64,000 bases of DNA from Hoeflea phototrophica DFL-43 (GCF_000154705.2 NZ_CM002917.1:3669853-3733852), one strand, 5' to 3'. Numbered from the stretch's first letter, positions 8,796-17,997 are shown. A program made the numbers and translations. Notes: generated by a model not told the origin, from the letters alone.

Positions 8796-9637
8796 TGCGC
8801 CACCAACTGAGCACCATAGGTGTAGTCGTGACGCTTGAGCCAGCGCCGGTAGGCAACCGATGTCATGTCCGCGCGCGTCGGGATCTCCTTGCCCGGATCA
8901 AGCGGCAACCGCGCCGGGATCTGGTTTTCCAGGATCGAACGGTCCTGGACAAAGATCATCTGCTGAAAATGGATGAGATCCGTCATCGATGTTTCGTCGT
9001 CATAAAGCGCCATCCACGGCCAAACGTCACACAGATCTTCGGAGATCGGCTGGACAAACAGGCAGATCACGTCCCATTCGCCGGGACGGGCCGGACAGGT
9101 CTTGTAAAGAACCGAGCATGTGGGCGCTGGCACCCGGTACATGTACTCCGTGGTGATCCCGCCCTCGGCCGATTTTGCCGCCTGCGGCTGGTAGAACGAC
9201 ACCTTGGTCGCCCAGACCTCATCTTCCTTTTCCCGGATCTCGACCTCGTATTTCGCCACTTCCGTGTGCGGCTCGGCGCCCAGAATATCGGTATGCACGA
9301 AGGGGAAATGGGCGATATCGAGAAAGTTCTCGACCGCCCGCAAGGGCGAACACCGAACCCGCACGACGCCGACATCAACCAGCCGACGGCCTGGTTGATC
9401 GGCTTCCGACAATGCGAACAGATCCTCTGGCGGCGTCCCCAGCGATGTCCAGACATGGCCGAAGCGTTCCAGCACCGGCAGGCTGCGCCCCTCGGACCGC
9501 GTCACACAGGCTAGACCGTCAACAGCTTTGGAGACATGGATGGCAGTTCCCATCAGCACGGTGTCTTTGCCCACCTCGTCGAGCTGGCTGACAAGGCCAA
9601 CCGGATACCATTGATCGATCATCGCGCTGGCACTCAT
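8792..9637 (-). CDS. Rieske-type oxygenase catalytic subunit lacking the Rieske cluster ligands (NdmC-like)
   Basis: The protein is 281 residues. The C-terminal part has the mononuclear-iron site ENFLDIAHFPFVH (Asp/His/His pattern) of Rieske non-heme iron oxygenases. The N-terminal part keeps scaffold pieces of a Rieske domain (IDQWYPVGLVSQL, RFGHVWTSLGTPP) but has neither the C-x-H nor the C-x2-H ligand pair. It should therefore need an external [2Fe-2S] donor, as NdmC does. The start at 9637 forms an ATGA overlap with the gene encoding a stand-alone Rieske protein, a natural donor. The open frame continues upstream without similarity. The proposed reaction is oxidation or N-dealkylation of a purine. 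Confidence 0.8.
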   Translation of the reverse strand: MSASAMIDQWYPVGLVSQLDEVGKDTVLMGTAIHVSKAVDGLACVTRSEGRSLPVLERFGHVWTSLGTPPEDLFALSEADQPGRRLVDVGVVRVRCSPLRAVENFLDIAHFPFVHTDILGAEPHTEVAKYEVEIREKEDEVWATKVSFYQPQAAKSAEGGITTEYMYRVPAPTCSVLYKTCPARPGEWDVICLFVQPISEDLCDVWPWMALYDDETSMTDLIHFQQMIFVQDRSILENQIPARLPLDPGKEIPTRADMTSVAYRRWLKRHDYTYGAQLVAQ

Positions 9638-10290
9638 GAACATGGCTCCTTGTCCGCCAGCGCCTCGGCCGCCCGCCGCAGTGCTTCGGCAGATCTCGAA
9701 ACCGCAATACGCTCCGCCAGGGTGGCGTCCGGCCCGATCAGAATGTGGACCAGCGTCGCGCCGTCTCCCTGATCGACACAAAGCACTCTCGCGGCAATCC
9801 CGCCAAGCATGCAGCCAAGCGCCAGCCCCTCTTCCCGGGCCTCATCCACTGAAGACCTGATCTGGTCAGGCGATGCCATCACGGTGATCGAGCGCAGCGG
9901 CTCATATCCGGCGATGTGAGGCGGCGGCGTGTCCGCCGCATCGCGGCTCACCCAGATGACGCCCCCCACCTCCGCAGCGGTCTGGGTTTCCACCTTGATC
10001 GCCGTTGGCGGGGTCAGGTCGGGATGCGCCGGAATGCGCACACACTGTCCCGACAGGCCATAGCTCCAGCCATGATAGATGCATGAGAGCGCTTCACCAC
10101 GCACAAAGCCATGCGACAAACGCATGCCGCGATGCGGGCACCGGTCGGCGCAGGCGGAGAGCTTTCCACTCGCACTGCGCCACAGCGCCGCTGCGCCCTG
10201 GACAGTCCTGATCGGCGCAACACTTGCTGGCCGCACATCATTGGAAAGGGCAACTGGCACCCACTGGCAATCTGGATTGGGGAAGAACAC
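9634..10290 (-). CDS. Stand-alone Rieske [2Fe-2S] protein, probable electron donor to the downstream oxygenase subunit
   Basis: About 218 residues. The Rieske ligands are clear: CADRCPHRGMRLSHG (C-x-H) and LSCIYHGWSYG (C-x2-H), followed by IPAHPD. The roughly 100-residue C-terminus holds no mononuclear-iron motif, FMN/NADH reductase or plant-type ferredoxin pattern that I can see. The start is uncertain: the frame is open to 10524, and I chose the GTG at 10290 because the next residues (FFPNPDCQWVPVALSNDV) begin the usual Rieske oxygenase N-terminus; ATGs at 10332 and 10347 are alternatives. It overlaps the cluster-less catalytic subunit by 4 bp. No reductase gene is in the window. Confidence 0.75.
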   Translation of the reverse strand: MFFPNPDCQWVPVALSNDVRPASVAPIRTVQGAAALWRSASGKLSACADRCPHRGMRLSHGFVRGEALSCIYHGWSYGLSGQCVRIPAHPDLTPPTAIKVETQTAAEVGGVIWVSRDAADTPPPHIAGYEPLRSITVMASPDQIRSSVDEAREEGLALGCMLGGIAARVLCVDQGDGATLVHILIGPDATLAERIAVSRSAEALRRAAEALADKEPCS

Positions 10291-10367
10291 GGAAAACCCG
10301 ACTCGCACTTGTCTCAAAAAGCAGCGCACCATCCCGATGCACCACATATCCGTCAGATAGACTTGCA

Positions 10368-10380
10368 TGCATTTTATGCA
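10368..10380. promoter_or_regulatory. Palindrome upstream of the purine operon
   Basis: TGCAT and ATGCA flank three T bases (10368-10380), and further TTGCA/TGCAA half-sites lie on both sides between 10362 and 10410. This is the region between the divergent Rieske gene and the acylphosphatase-like gene, so it is a plausible operator and promoter area. No regulator gene is next to it, and no clear -35/-10 pair was assigned. Confidence 0.35.
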
Positions 10381-10508
10381 CTTGCAATAGTGCAAACAAA
10401 TTGTGCACGCACCCGGAAACCCGACTCTCGAAACAGCTGCAATCGGGGGCAGAACCCGGTTCGGCACACACCGAAAACAACATGCTGGTGGCGTGGAGAA
10501 TTTCTGAA

Positions 10509-10781
10509 ATGGCGCAAGCCTCAAATGCCCGGGAACAGATGATCTTGCGCGGCGAGTTCAGCGCCGGAAGCTTCGTGCCATGGATTGAGGCCTACGCACA
10601 CAAACTGGGCCTGACCGGGATCATTCAAAAGGCAGATTCGGGCCGCATCGAGCTGCAACTGGAAGGCCCGCCGGAACTGGTCGACGCCATGGAAGTGGGC
10701 TGCCTTCTGGGGCCAATCGACATCTGGGTGGAAACAATCGAGCGCACGCCAGATACGGAACCGCCGCAACATCGCGTCTGA
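10509..10781 (+). CDS. Acylphosphatase-like protein without the catalytic Arg and Asn
   Basis: The protein is 90 residues. The pattern around KLGLTGIIQKADSGRIELQ and EGPPELVDAM follows the acylphosphatase fold (the usual GLxGxVxNxxDGxVE and EGxxxxV). The phosphate-binding loop that normally ends in GFR reads GSFVP here, so the catalytic Arg is lost, and the catalytic Asn position is Lys (GIIQK). The start is the ATG at 10509 with GGAGAA upstream; the open frame runs further upstream without similarity. It diverges from the purine operon. Acyl-phosphate hydrolysis is unlikely, and a binding or regulatory role is possible. Confidence 0.6.
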   Translation: MAQASNAREQMILRGEFSAGSFVPWIEAYAHKLGLTGIIQKADSGRIELQLEGPPELVDAMEVGCLLGPIDIWVETIERTPDTEPPQHRV

Positions 10782-10954
10782 AATGCGAACCCGGACGCCG
10801 CGACAAGGACATGGGCGAGTGCTCGGATCTCAAAACCAATTTGAAGCCAGCAGCACCACCGCTCTTGCGAGGGCATCACCCCGCTGAAACGAGACAGACA
10901 GCCGTACTGCTCCGTGAGTGAATTCAATTCATGCGTCCGACAGAACGAATCCGT

Positions 10955-13861
10955 TCAATTCTCTCCATTGACGAAATCGACAATGGTGCGTGCATCTCTG
11001 ATATCCCCGAGCTTGTCCAGGCTTTTGACGTGCTTGCGCAAGCCCTCTATCCCCACCTCTGCAGGATTGCCCGCCTTCCAACTCTTGACGCCTGAATGCA
11101 GCGCCAGACCTGACCAGCCCACCTCAAACATACGCCTGAGCGGACTGGTCGCCAGGCGTTCCGCTTCGGTGAGATAGGAGTCGCCAAGCACGCCGGTCGC
11201 CCCCTTCGCGATGGTGAGATTGCTATAATCTTCCATCGATCCGCAATAATTGTCGGCACAGGTATAGGCAAAATCCGCGCTGTTGGCGGCCAGCGCCAGA
11301 CCTGCGTAATAGCTGGCGCCATAATAGGCGGCACCGACGCCACTGGCGATTCCCACGGTGGAAACGATCCCATTCAGCGTCGCCCACTGGGCTTTGCCAT
11401 AAACCGAAACCGTATCGAACTCGGCCAATTTTGGGATCAGCGAATCGAGTGCCCTACGCGCCACCATGTCAGGCCGGCGCACCCGCGCATTGGTGCGGCC
11501 ATTGGTCTGAACACGGGTCACGGTGCTCTTGAGTACATCAATGATCGGGCTGAAGCCCTTGCCCGTGATCTCCAGCAGTCTTTTGACATCACAACCCGAC
11601 ACAAGGTTGAGATTGCTGCGTGTGCCCACAATGGCTTCGCGCTGAGTTGCCAGGAAATCGCGGATATCACCGGCAACATCGGCTGACATGGAGCCATCGG
11701 CCCCGCGCAAGGCATCACCGCTGGCCTTGCGCTGCCGGATTTTTGCAGCAAGTGAATTCTGCTGCGATCGTGCCAGCAACGTAATGAACGAAGGCTCGCC
11801 ACGCCATACGCTTTCAGCAGCGCGCGCGAAGGCTGGATTGGCCCCATTCTGGTCCAGCAGACCATCAATTGCCGTAATATGGCTGTTGAGCGTATCAACA
11901 AACTTGCCTCTAACCATCAGCATCGCAGCATGCTGCCCGAACGTGATGGGTACCCCGTGCGAGGCGACAAATGTGCCACCGGAAATCGCTTCTTCTTCCT
12001 CGACGCTCAACTTGTCCCAATCGGTCGTACCATAACGATCAGCACACTTGGCTGCTTCCCGCAGGGCGGCAATGAAATCGCCGGAAACTGTATCATCAGC
12101 TTTCACCACCTGCGCATCGCCGGACGGCGGTATCTGTTCGATCTTCGAGTTCCCGTCCGAGAAACGAGGTCTCAGAAATTCGTTTTCAGCCAGCAGAAGT
12201 GTCCGCTCCGCTGGCAGATCGTCATAGGCATCGGTCTTGGCCAATCTGACCTTTTCACCCGTTCCACCAGTCGACTGCATGATGCTGTCCATCGTGTCGT
12301 CAGCATCGAGCTTCAAGAACCCGGTCTCTTTGCCTTCTGCCGAGACGAAATCGCGATAGGTTTCCTTATCCGCCAAAACATAGCTTTGGGAGCGATAGGT
12401 TCGTGGCTTTCCAGCAACCCGGTTGAGGCTGATCTCCAGAGATGCGCCCGCGCGCGCCTCGCTTGCCAGGCTGACATTGCCGCCAGCAAAATCAATGGCG
12501 AGGGTTTCACGATCAATCTCGTTGTTGAGTTCTGCCTGGAAGACAATTTCATCACGAAAATAGAGGGGCCGGCTGGTTGTCTCCGATGAACGGAGCTCAT
12601 TGCCCGCATCTCCTGCTTCAAGAAGTTCGGACGTGTCGGGGCGGACAATGGCAATCAGGCCATTCAGATCACCATAGAGAAGAGGCCATTCGCCCGAGGC
12701 CTTTCCATAGTGAAGGTCAACAACACCTGTTTCGATTGGTTCCGAGATCGTCGCGGTGACCCAATAGACTTTGAGGTCGTCATCGGCCTGAGCATCCTGC
12801 GCAGCGCTCAGAGCTGTCTCGCTCACCGCCTCGGGTGCCAGATTGCTAAGCCGCTCGCGCACCCAACCCGGTTCGAAAACCTCCAGACTGGAATAGGTGA
12901 TTCCATCAGTTTGGCTGGTAACCGTCTCGGCATCATCAATCTCCAGGTCGCGGGCAATGACGATGAGTTCGCGCAGATGCGGCTGCGATTTTGAATCATC
13001 GACACGTTCGACCGAGCCTTCCTCGACTTTTGGATAGACCGGCGCCAGCGGCGTGCCGGTCACCGCTTTTTGTGCCGACGCCACCAATATTTGTTCAATT
13101 CTCGGTGCCGCCCCCCAGACAATAGGGTTTTGCAGTTCTGCCGAACCGCTGAATTTCTGGATAGGTCCGAAAGCTCCATCGAAGCCGATCTGGGCCTCCC
13201 AATCCCATGTCGTGGTGCGGCCAACACTTTGTGGATTGAACAAGCGCAACTTGAGGCCTTGCAGGATGCTTCGACCATCGCCTGGAATGTGCAATCCTCC
13301 AAGGTACAATGGCGCTGCGCCTCTCTTTCCGACGGCTCCACCCAACATTTGAATAAAGTGAGAAAGTGAAGTGCGTTGCGCACTTTTTTTGGACGATTGA
13401 CCGGAAGTTACCCAATGTTCGGCCAGGAATGCTTCTTGAGTCGCAACTTTGCCATCAACAAAATAGCGCGCCTCTTCACCTTGGACGATTGCAACCAGTT
13501 CCTTGTGCTCGAAAACCAACTCCTGGGCACTGGCCGTGGTGGTTTTGGGCGGTTCCCAATCGGGGACAAAGCCGGGCAGTTCCACGATCGATTCATCCGA
13601 CCCCTCAGGCTCACGGGATGACAAGCTGAGAACGGTCTCGCCGCTATTCTGCACCACCTCACCGATCAGCTTGAAGCTTCGCTCCGCATCCTGATACATC
13701 ATGGTAAAAGAGTTGTCGGCAGCTGTGGCCGGTTGCGCCACGGCGCTTGGCGCAAGAGAAAGAACTGCTACCAGCGTCATTGCCCGGGCCCAAGACGCGG
13801 CCAGTGCCAGGAACAAGAGAAATGTCCCAGATCGATGTGCTGAGGCTATCTTTGTGCTCAT
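10955..13861 (-). CDS. Large exported protein of unknown function
   Basis: This 968-residue protein is not recognised. It begins with a charged start and two hydrophobic stretches (around residues 12-27 and 29-41) ending in an AVAQPATA-type signal cleavage region, so it should be exported. The long middle part is acidic and rich in beta-prone segments. Near residues 850-890 there is a Gly/Ala-rich hydrophobic stretch (GIASGVGAAYYGASYYAGLA) followed by a Cys pair (YTCADNYCG). It is last in a three-gene minus-strand group with an SH3-domain protein and a von Willebrand A protein, so a role at the cell envelope is the best guess. Confidence 0.75.
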   Translation of the reverse strand: MSTKIASAHRSGTFLLFLALAASWARAMTLVAVLSLAPSAVAQPATAADNSFTMMYQDAERSFKLIGEVVQNSGETVLSLSSREPEGSDESIVELPGFVPDWEPPKTTTASAQELVFEHKELVAIVQGEEARYFVDGKVATQEAFLAEHWVTSGQSSKKSAQRTSLSHFIQMLGGAVGKRGAAPLYLGGLHIPGDGRSILQGLKLRLFNPQSVGRTTTWDWEAQIGFDGAFGPIQKFSGSAELQNPIVWGAAPRIEQILVASAQKAVTGTPLAPVYPKVEEGSVERVDDSKSQPHLRELIVIARDLEIDDAETVTSQTDGITYSSLEVFEPGWVRERLSNLAPEAVSETALSAAQDAQADDDLKVYWVTATISEPIETGVVDLHYGKASGEWPLLYGDLNGLIAIVRPDTSELLEAGDAGNELRSSETTSRPLYFRDEIVFQAELNNEIDRETLAIDFAGGNVSLASEARAGASLEISLNRVAGKPRTYRSQSYVLADKETYRDFVSAEGKETGFLKLDADDTMDSIMQSTGGTGEKVRLAKTDAYDDLPAERTLLLAENEFLRPRFSDGNSKIEQIPPSGDAQVVKADDTVSGDFIAALREAAKCADRYGTTDWDKLSVEEEEAISGGTFVASHGVPITFGQHAAMLMVRGKFVDTLNSHITAIDGLLDQNGANPAFARAAESVWRGEPSFITLLARSQQNSLAAKIRQRKASGDALRGADGSMSADVAGDIRDFLATQREAIVGTRSNLNLVSGCDVKRLLEITGKGFSPIIDVLKSTVTRVQTNGRTNARVRRPDMVARRALDSLIPKLAEFDTVSVYGKAQWATLNGIVSTVGIASGVGAAYYGASYYAGLALAANSADFAYTCADNYCGSMEDYSNLTIAKGATGVLGDSYLTEAERLATSPLRRMFEVGWSGLALHSGVKSWKAGNPAEVGIEGLRKHVKSLDKLGDIRDARTIVDFVNGEN

Positions 13862-13927
13862 TCTCAGGTCTCGCGATTTCAGCCCGTTCCAGGGCGTGAC
13901 GCCATGTCCGTGTGAACTCGCCGCGGC

Positions 13928-14326
13928 TTAACCCGCGATGAACTCGACCCAGTTCTTGTGAACCCAGCCCTTTTTGCCTTTGTGGTTTACCTCACGGTCC
14001 TGCTTTATCCGGGAGCAACTCATATCCGGCGCGTCATACATCACGCCAACCCAGTTGCCCTTTTCCTCAAACAGCCAAAGTTCGTCATCATTGTGAACCT
14101 CATCGAGCTTCTTGTATTTCGACCCTGGCCCTGAACGCACAGCCAGAAAACCATCGCCATCAGCCTTCAATCCGGTCACCTTGCCATAAGCGCAGGTGTC
14201 CAGATCATCAACCGCATATTCCATAACCGGAACATCGAGTTCCTGTGCTTTGACCGGGGCTGGCATCAGCACCAAACCGCCGATTGACAACGCGAGCATT
14301 GATGAAAGAACGAGCGAATTTGTCAT
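13928..14326 (-). CDS. Exported bacterial SH3-domain protein
   Basis: The protein is 132 residues. A signal peptide (LVLSSMLALSIGGLVLMPAP, ending at VKAQ) precedes a single bacterial SH3 domain, recognisable by FLAVRSGPGSKYKKLDEV and GNWVGVMYD and by the closing KGKKGWVHKNWVEF. Bacterial SH3 domains often bind peptidoglycan or proteins in the periplasm. It lies 9 bp after the von Willebrand A gene and 66 bp before the 968-residue gene on the same strand, so the three are probably cotranscribed. Confidence 0.8.
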   Translation of the reverse strand: MTNSLVLSSMLALSIGGLVLMPAPVKAQELDVPVMEYAVDDLDTCAYGKVTGLKADGDGFLAVRSGPGSKYKKLDEVHNDDELWLFEEKGNWVGVMYDAPDMSCSRIKQDREVNHKGKKGWVHKNWVEFIAG

Positions 14327-14335
14327 AGCAGTCTC

Positions 14336-16099
14336 CTAGTTGATCGTGGCCTTGAACATCGTGGTCTGTCCCGCGAAAATCTCGAAATCTTCGGTTACCA
14401 CGCGTTTATCCCGAAGGCGTCGTAGAAACCGGTAACGCCCCGGGGGCAGTGCGGCGATATCTGCCCGATTTGGAGATCCGCCAGCCTGTGTGCCATCAGA
14501 TCCGTCCGGATTGACTTCCAATATTCTCACCACGAAAAACACTCCGACGTCTTCGCCAGCGCTGGTAATTTCGAAGTCGACAACGCCAACATTCATATCG
14601 AACACCGGGCTTGAGAGTTCATTGGCCGTAACCACGACCGGAAACAGACGGTCGACCAATGATGCAGCAGAAGGCGAATACCTTGCCCAGACCCAATAGG
14701 TCCCGGCCTTGAGCGCGAAATTTGCATTTGTAATGCCGGCCGTAACGCCCTTGCCCGTCATGCCGCCGGCAATCGCAGCCTCTTCTGTCGCATATATGCG
14801 ATAGGTCATGTGCCCCGTCCGTTTGCCGCCTTCGGTCATGACCGCGACCGGTTGCAAATTGCCAAACCGCATATCGAACGTATATTCAACGATTTCACCG
14901 GCAATGATTTCAATCCGGGCGGTTTCGCTGATCGTTTGGTGTGTTGCCACCACCTTGTAGGTGCCTGCTGGCAGCCATGTGACATCGCCCCCCTGGATGG
15001 CAACATCCAGTTCGGTGGTGGCGTCCACGCCATCAATCACCGGGTAGAAACGGTACAGCACCCGATCCGGTGCAAGCGTTTCATCATCACCGGCAAAGGC
15101 GTAAAGCGACACACCGCCGCCATCGAGATTGACCTCGCCGAGCTGTTGCCCGTCGTCCCCGATGGTGATCTCGGCGTCGCGCAGCAGAGCTGAGTTCAAA
15201 TACCGGGCCGCAACCTGATAGGCTCCTGGTTCAAATTCGGGATCGTCTGGATAAAGCACACCCAGCCCCTGATAATGTGGCTCCCCGTCCTTGAGGACGG
15301 TCCAGTATACGTCGAGTGGCTTTGCACGCTCACAGGCTTCACACAACTTCGCGTACAGAAAGAAACCGGGCTCAGGCTCCGCTGCTGGCGCGGGCGCGGG
15401 CTCGGGCTCGGGCTGAGCTGCAATCGCGGGCGCCGGTTCAACGACCGGAGCAGTTGCAACAGTCCGGCGGAGCGCGTCCTTGAGCTCCTCGGCATTGTTG
15501 GCCCGGAAGAACTTTCCGCCCGTCTCGGTGGCGATGCACTGCAGGCTTTTGAATTCCTCCTCGGTGACATCAAAGCCGATAACGTGAACATCAAATCCGG
15601 GATTGATGATCCCCAGTGCTTTGGCTTGCGCGCAAGGGTCAGCATCACAGGTCTCCAACCCATCGCTGACAAGCACCACGGACGATTTGCCGGAGAAATA
15701 GCCAACGCTTGTGGCCGCAAGCAATAGTGTCTTGCTGATCGGGGTTTTACCGCGTGGAGAGATCGATTGGACCTTGTCAATGAGAGCTGGCCGGTTGACC
15801 TTGCCCGGCAAGGCGACAACCTCGATATCCGAGCAATCGCCTTTACGACGGTGACCATAGACCATTAGACCAAGATCAACCGCATCATCCCAATTGCTGA
15901 TGAGATCGGTCATCACGTCCTTGGCAATGGTGATCTTGGCCTCACCATCGACCTGCCCCCACATGCTGTTGGAGCCATCAAGCACGATCATCACCTTGCC
16001 GACCTTGGCAGATGGGACAGCGTTTTCTTGAGCATGCATTGTGGAAGTGACAGAACAAACCAGGGCGAGCGTCGCCAAAAAGCGAATAAGAAAAATCAT
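14336..16099 (-). CDS. Exported von Willebrand factor A domain protein
   Basis: The protein is 587 residues. A signal peptide (residues 1-23, ending THMAQ-like at MHAQ) is followed by a VWA domain with an intact MIDAS: DGSNSMWG, Thr in RGKTPISKT and VLVSDGLETCDADPC. A Pro/Glu/Ala linker (EPAPAIAAQPEPEPAPAP) around residues 220-245 separates it from a C-terminal half made of repeated beta-sandwich-like segments (AGTYKVVATH, AGTYWVWARY, PGRYRFLRRL). It probably binds a metal-dependent ligand outside the cytoplasm. First gene of the SH3/968-residue group. Confidence 0.83.
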   Translation of the reverse strand: MIFLIRFLATLALVCSVTSTMHAQENAVPSAKVGKVMIVLDGSNSMWGQVDGEAKITIAKDVMTDLISNWDDAVDLGLMVYGHRRKGDCSDIEVVALPGKVNRPALIDKVQSISPRGKTPISKTLLLAATSVGYFSGKSSVVLVSDGLETCDADPCAQAKALGIINPGFDVHVIGFDVTEEEFKSLQCIATETGGKFFRANNAEELKDALRRTVATAPVVEPAPAIAAQPEPEPAPAPAAEPEPGFFLYAKLCEACERAKPLDVYWTVLKDGEPHYQGLGVLYPDDPEFEPGAYQVAARYLNSALLRDAEITIGDDGQQLGEVNLDGGGVSLYAFAGDDETLAPDRVLYRFYPVIDGVDATTELDVAIQGGDVTWLPAGTYKVVATHQTISETARIEIIAGEIVEYTFDMRFGNLQPVAVMTEGGKRTGHMTYRIYATEEAAIAGGMTGKGVTAGITNANFALKAGTYWVWARYSPSAASLVDRLFPVVVTANELSSPVFDMNVGVVDFEITSAGEDVGVFFVVRILEVNPDGSDGTQAGGSPNRADIAALPPGRYRFLRRLRDKRVVTEDFEIFAGQTTMFKATIN

Positions 16100-17040
16100 G
16101 TTACACCCATGGTTGACTGCAAATAAAGATTAAAAAAACCCTTTTTGTTAAGTGAGTCAATGATTTCGGACCCAAAGGTTTATGCAACGCAATGCAATAT
16201 GGGCAAAAACAAAATCGACAAAAAACATCTGAAATCAAAGACATCTCCACAAATGAGGGAATATTCCCGAAAATTTGGATGATAACTGCGACAAGACCGT
16301 GAACTTGTGGCGTTTGAGTGAACCAGTTGTCGAAGGCATGTCATCCGATCGTCAGCATACTTCGACCGCGCTCTCGGTAGGTATGGGCTCTAATTGAACC
16401 TGGGCTGCTTATAAACGTAGGTCGGCTAAGGGCCGAAAGTGTCGGTGCAAAGTCCGTCTTTCGACGACGGCTTCTCCGGTTTCAGCACCAAAAACAACGA
16501 AAACCGGCACTGCCAAACGCAAAAGTATGTTCAAAACAGCGTTCAATATCACTGTGTTCAACACAGTGCTTCCGCAGCAAAAACCGCAAATCGCTTTGTA
16601 GTTTGTCACCCGGTTCTGCCAGGAGGCGGGAAAAGGTGGGATTTGGCGGGAAAAGCTGGGAAAGCTCGTTAATTCAGGGGTTTGACGGCGTGGAGTTGGG
16701 GTGAACTGTGGGTGCCGTTTTTGACGGGCGGTTGTTCCCTGGGAACGGAAGTACGGGGCGGGCGGGATGTGTGATGCAGGGCTTTCGAAGTCCCTTCAAA
16801 ACGGCTGTGAGGGCCGTTTGGCACTGCCTGAAACGCAATCAAATCAACGCTCTTTCGAAACCAAAGGCCTAGCTTTGCCGTCAGCTGGTTGGAGCCAAAA
16901 TGGTGGCTAATTCTAAGCCAAAACAGGAAGACAGCTCCGGTGTCGATTTTCCGTTGGAGACGGCAACAGAAAACTCAAAAAAAACAATGAATTGGTGCCA
17001 CCTGAGCGGAAAATGCAGATTCAAAAGATCCATCCACTAG
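16100..17040. other. Gene-poor spacer of about 0.9 kb
   Basis: No convincing gene was found between the VWA gene and the IS5-family element. The first 200 bp are AT-rich and would hold the promoter for the minus-strand VWA group. Open frames at 16409-16609 and 16439-16672 overlap each other and look random. A 45-codon frame from ATG 16899, with GGAG upstream, runs to the IS edge but has no recognisable features. Confidence 0.5.
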
Positions 17041-17879
17041 GGCCTGTGGACATTCAGGATTCCCATCGGGTTTGATTTCTGATTCAAACTTTCCAAACGG
17101 AGGTTTGAATGAACGAGCAGCGCTTTGTGGTGACGGATGATGTATGGCAGCGACTTGAGCCGCATTTGCGTGGAAAGGCCAGCGATGCGGGAGCCACGGC
17201 AAGAGACAATCGGCTGTTTCTTGAATCAGTTTTTTGGCGCGTTCGGACCGGCTCACCATGGCGCGACCTGCCGCCAGCTTTCGGGAATTGGAACAGTCAG
17301 TTTCGGCGGTTTCGCCGCTGGGCGAAGGCGGGAGTATTCGAGGGTCTTTTCAAAGCCATGAGCGGTGACCCCGACCTCGAATATGCGCTCATCGACGGCA
17401 CCATTGTTCAGGTTCACCAGAAGGCAGCTGGCGCAAAAGGGGGACTCAGGCTCAGGCCATCGGGCGCTCACGCGGCGGCCTGACGACCAAAATCGTTGCA
17501 CTCGTCGATGCTCTTGGCAACTTGGTCCGCTTTCTGCTGCTGCCGGGTCATGCGCACGACATGAAAGGCGTTGCGCCGCTGATCCGGGATGTCTCCTTCG
17601 GCGCGCTAATGGCGGATAAAGCATTCGACGCGAACTGGCTTCTAGAGGAGTTGGATGAGCGTGGCGCAAGCGCCGTGATCCCACCGAAATCAAACCGAAA
17701 GCAACAGCGTGACTACGATGTCGAAGCCTACAAGTGGCGGCATCTGGTTGAAAACTACTTCGCGAAGATCAAGGAATTCAGAGGCATAGCAACACGCTAT
17801 GACAAAACGGACTGTAGCTACACAGCCAGTTGGAACCTTGCCGCGACCCTGATTGCGTCAAGATGATTGTCCACAGGCC
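17041..17879 (+). mobile_element. IS5-family insertion sequence (IS427-like)
   Basis: The terminal inverted repeats start GGCCTGTGGACA at 17041 and end with its complement at 17879. They are flanked by CTAG on both sides (17037-17040 and 17880-17883), the usual 4-bp target duplication of this group. The element is 839 bp with one transposase in two frames. It sits in the spacer between the VWA group and the 175-residue orphan and breaks no recognised gene. Confidence 0.85.
17109..17866 (+). CDS. IS5-family transposase, two frames joined by a -1 frameshift
   Basis: The first frame runs 17109-17483 and holds the N-terminal DNA-binding part and the first catalytic Asp (YALIDGTIVQVH). The second frame enters near 17443, runs to 17866 and carries the second Asp (MADKAFDANWLL) and the Glu region (KEFRGIATRYDK). 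The overlap contains AAAAGGGGG at 17435-17443, a typical slippery run. A -1 slip joins KGG to TQAQAIGRSRGGLTTK, the sequence expected for intact members. The split is thus probably programmed, not decay. Confidence 0.85.
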
Positions 17880-17997
17880 CTAGTTGGAAACATCAATTCC
17901 GCAATAGAATCTAGCTGTTTCACAGAATCAGCGTACAGACATCGAAACTCACATCGACAATAAGGTGCCTCATAATGAGCTATTGGGGCAGGCCTTG

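Noticed and set aside
16409..16672. Overlapping frames in the spacer before the IS5-family element
   Set aside because: Mutually antisense, short, no ribosome site and atypical composition.
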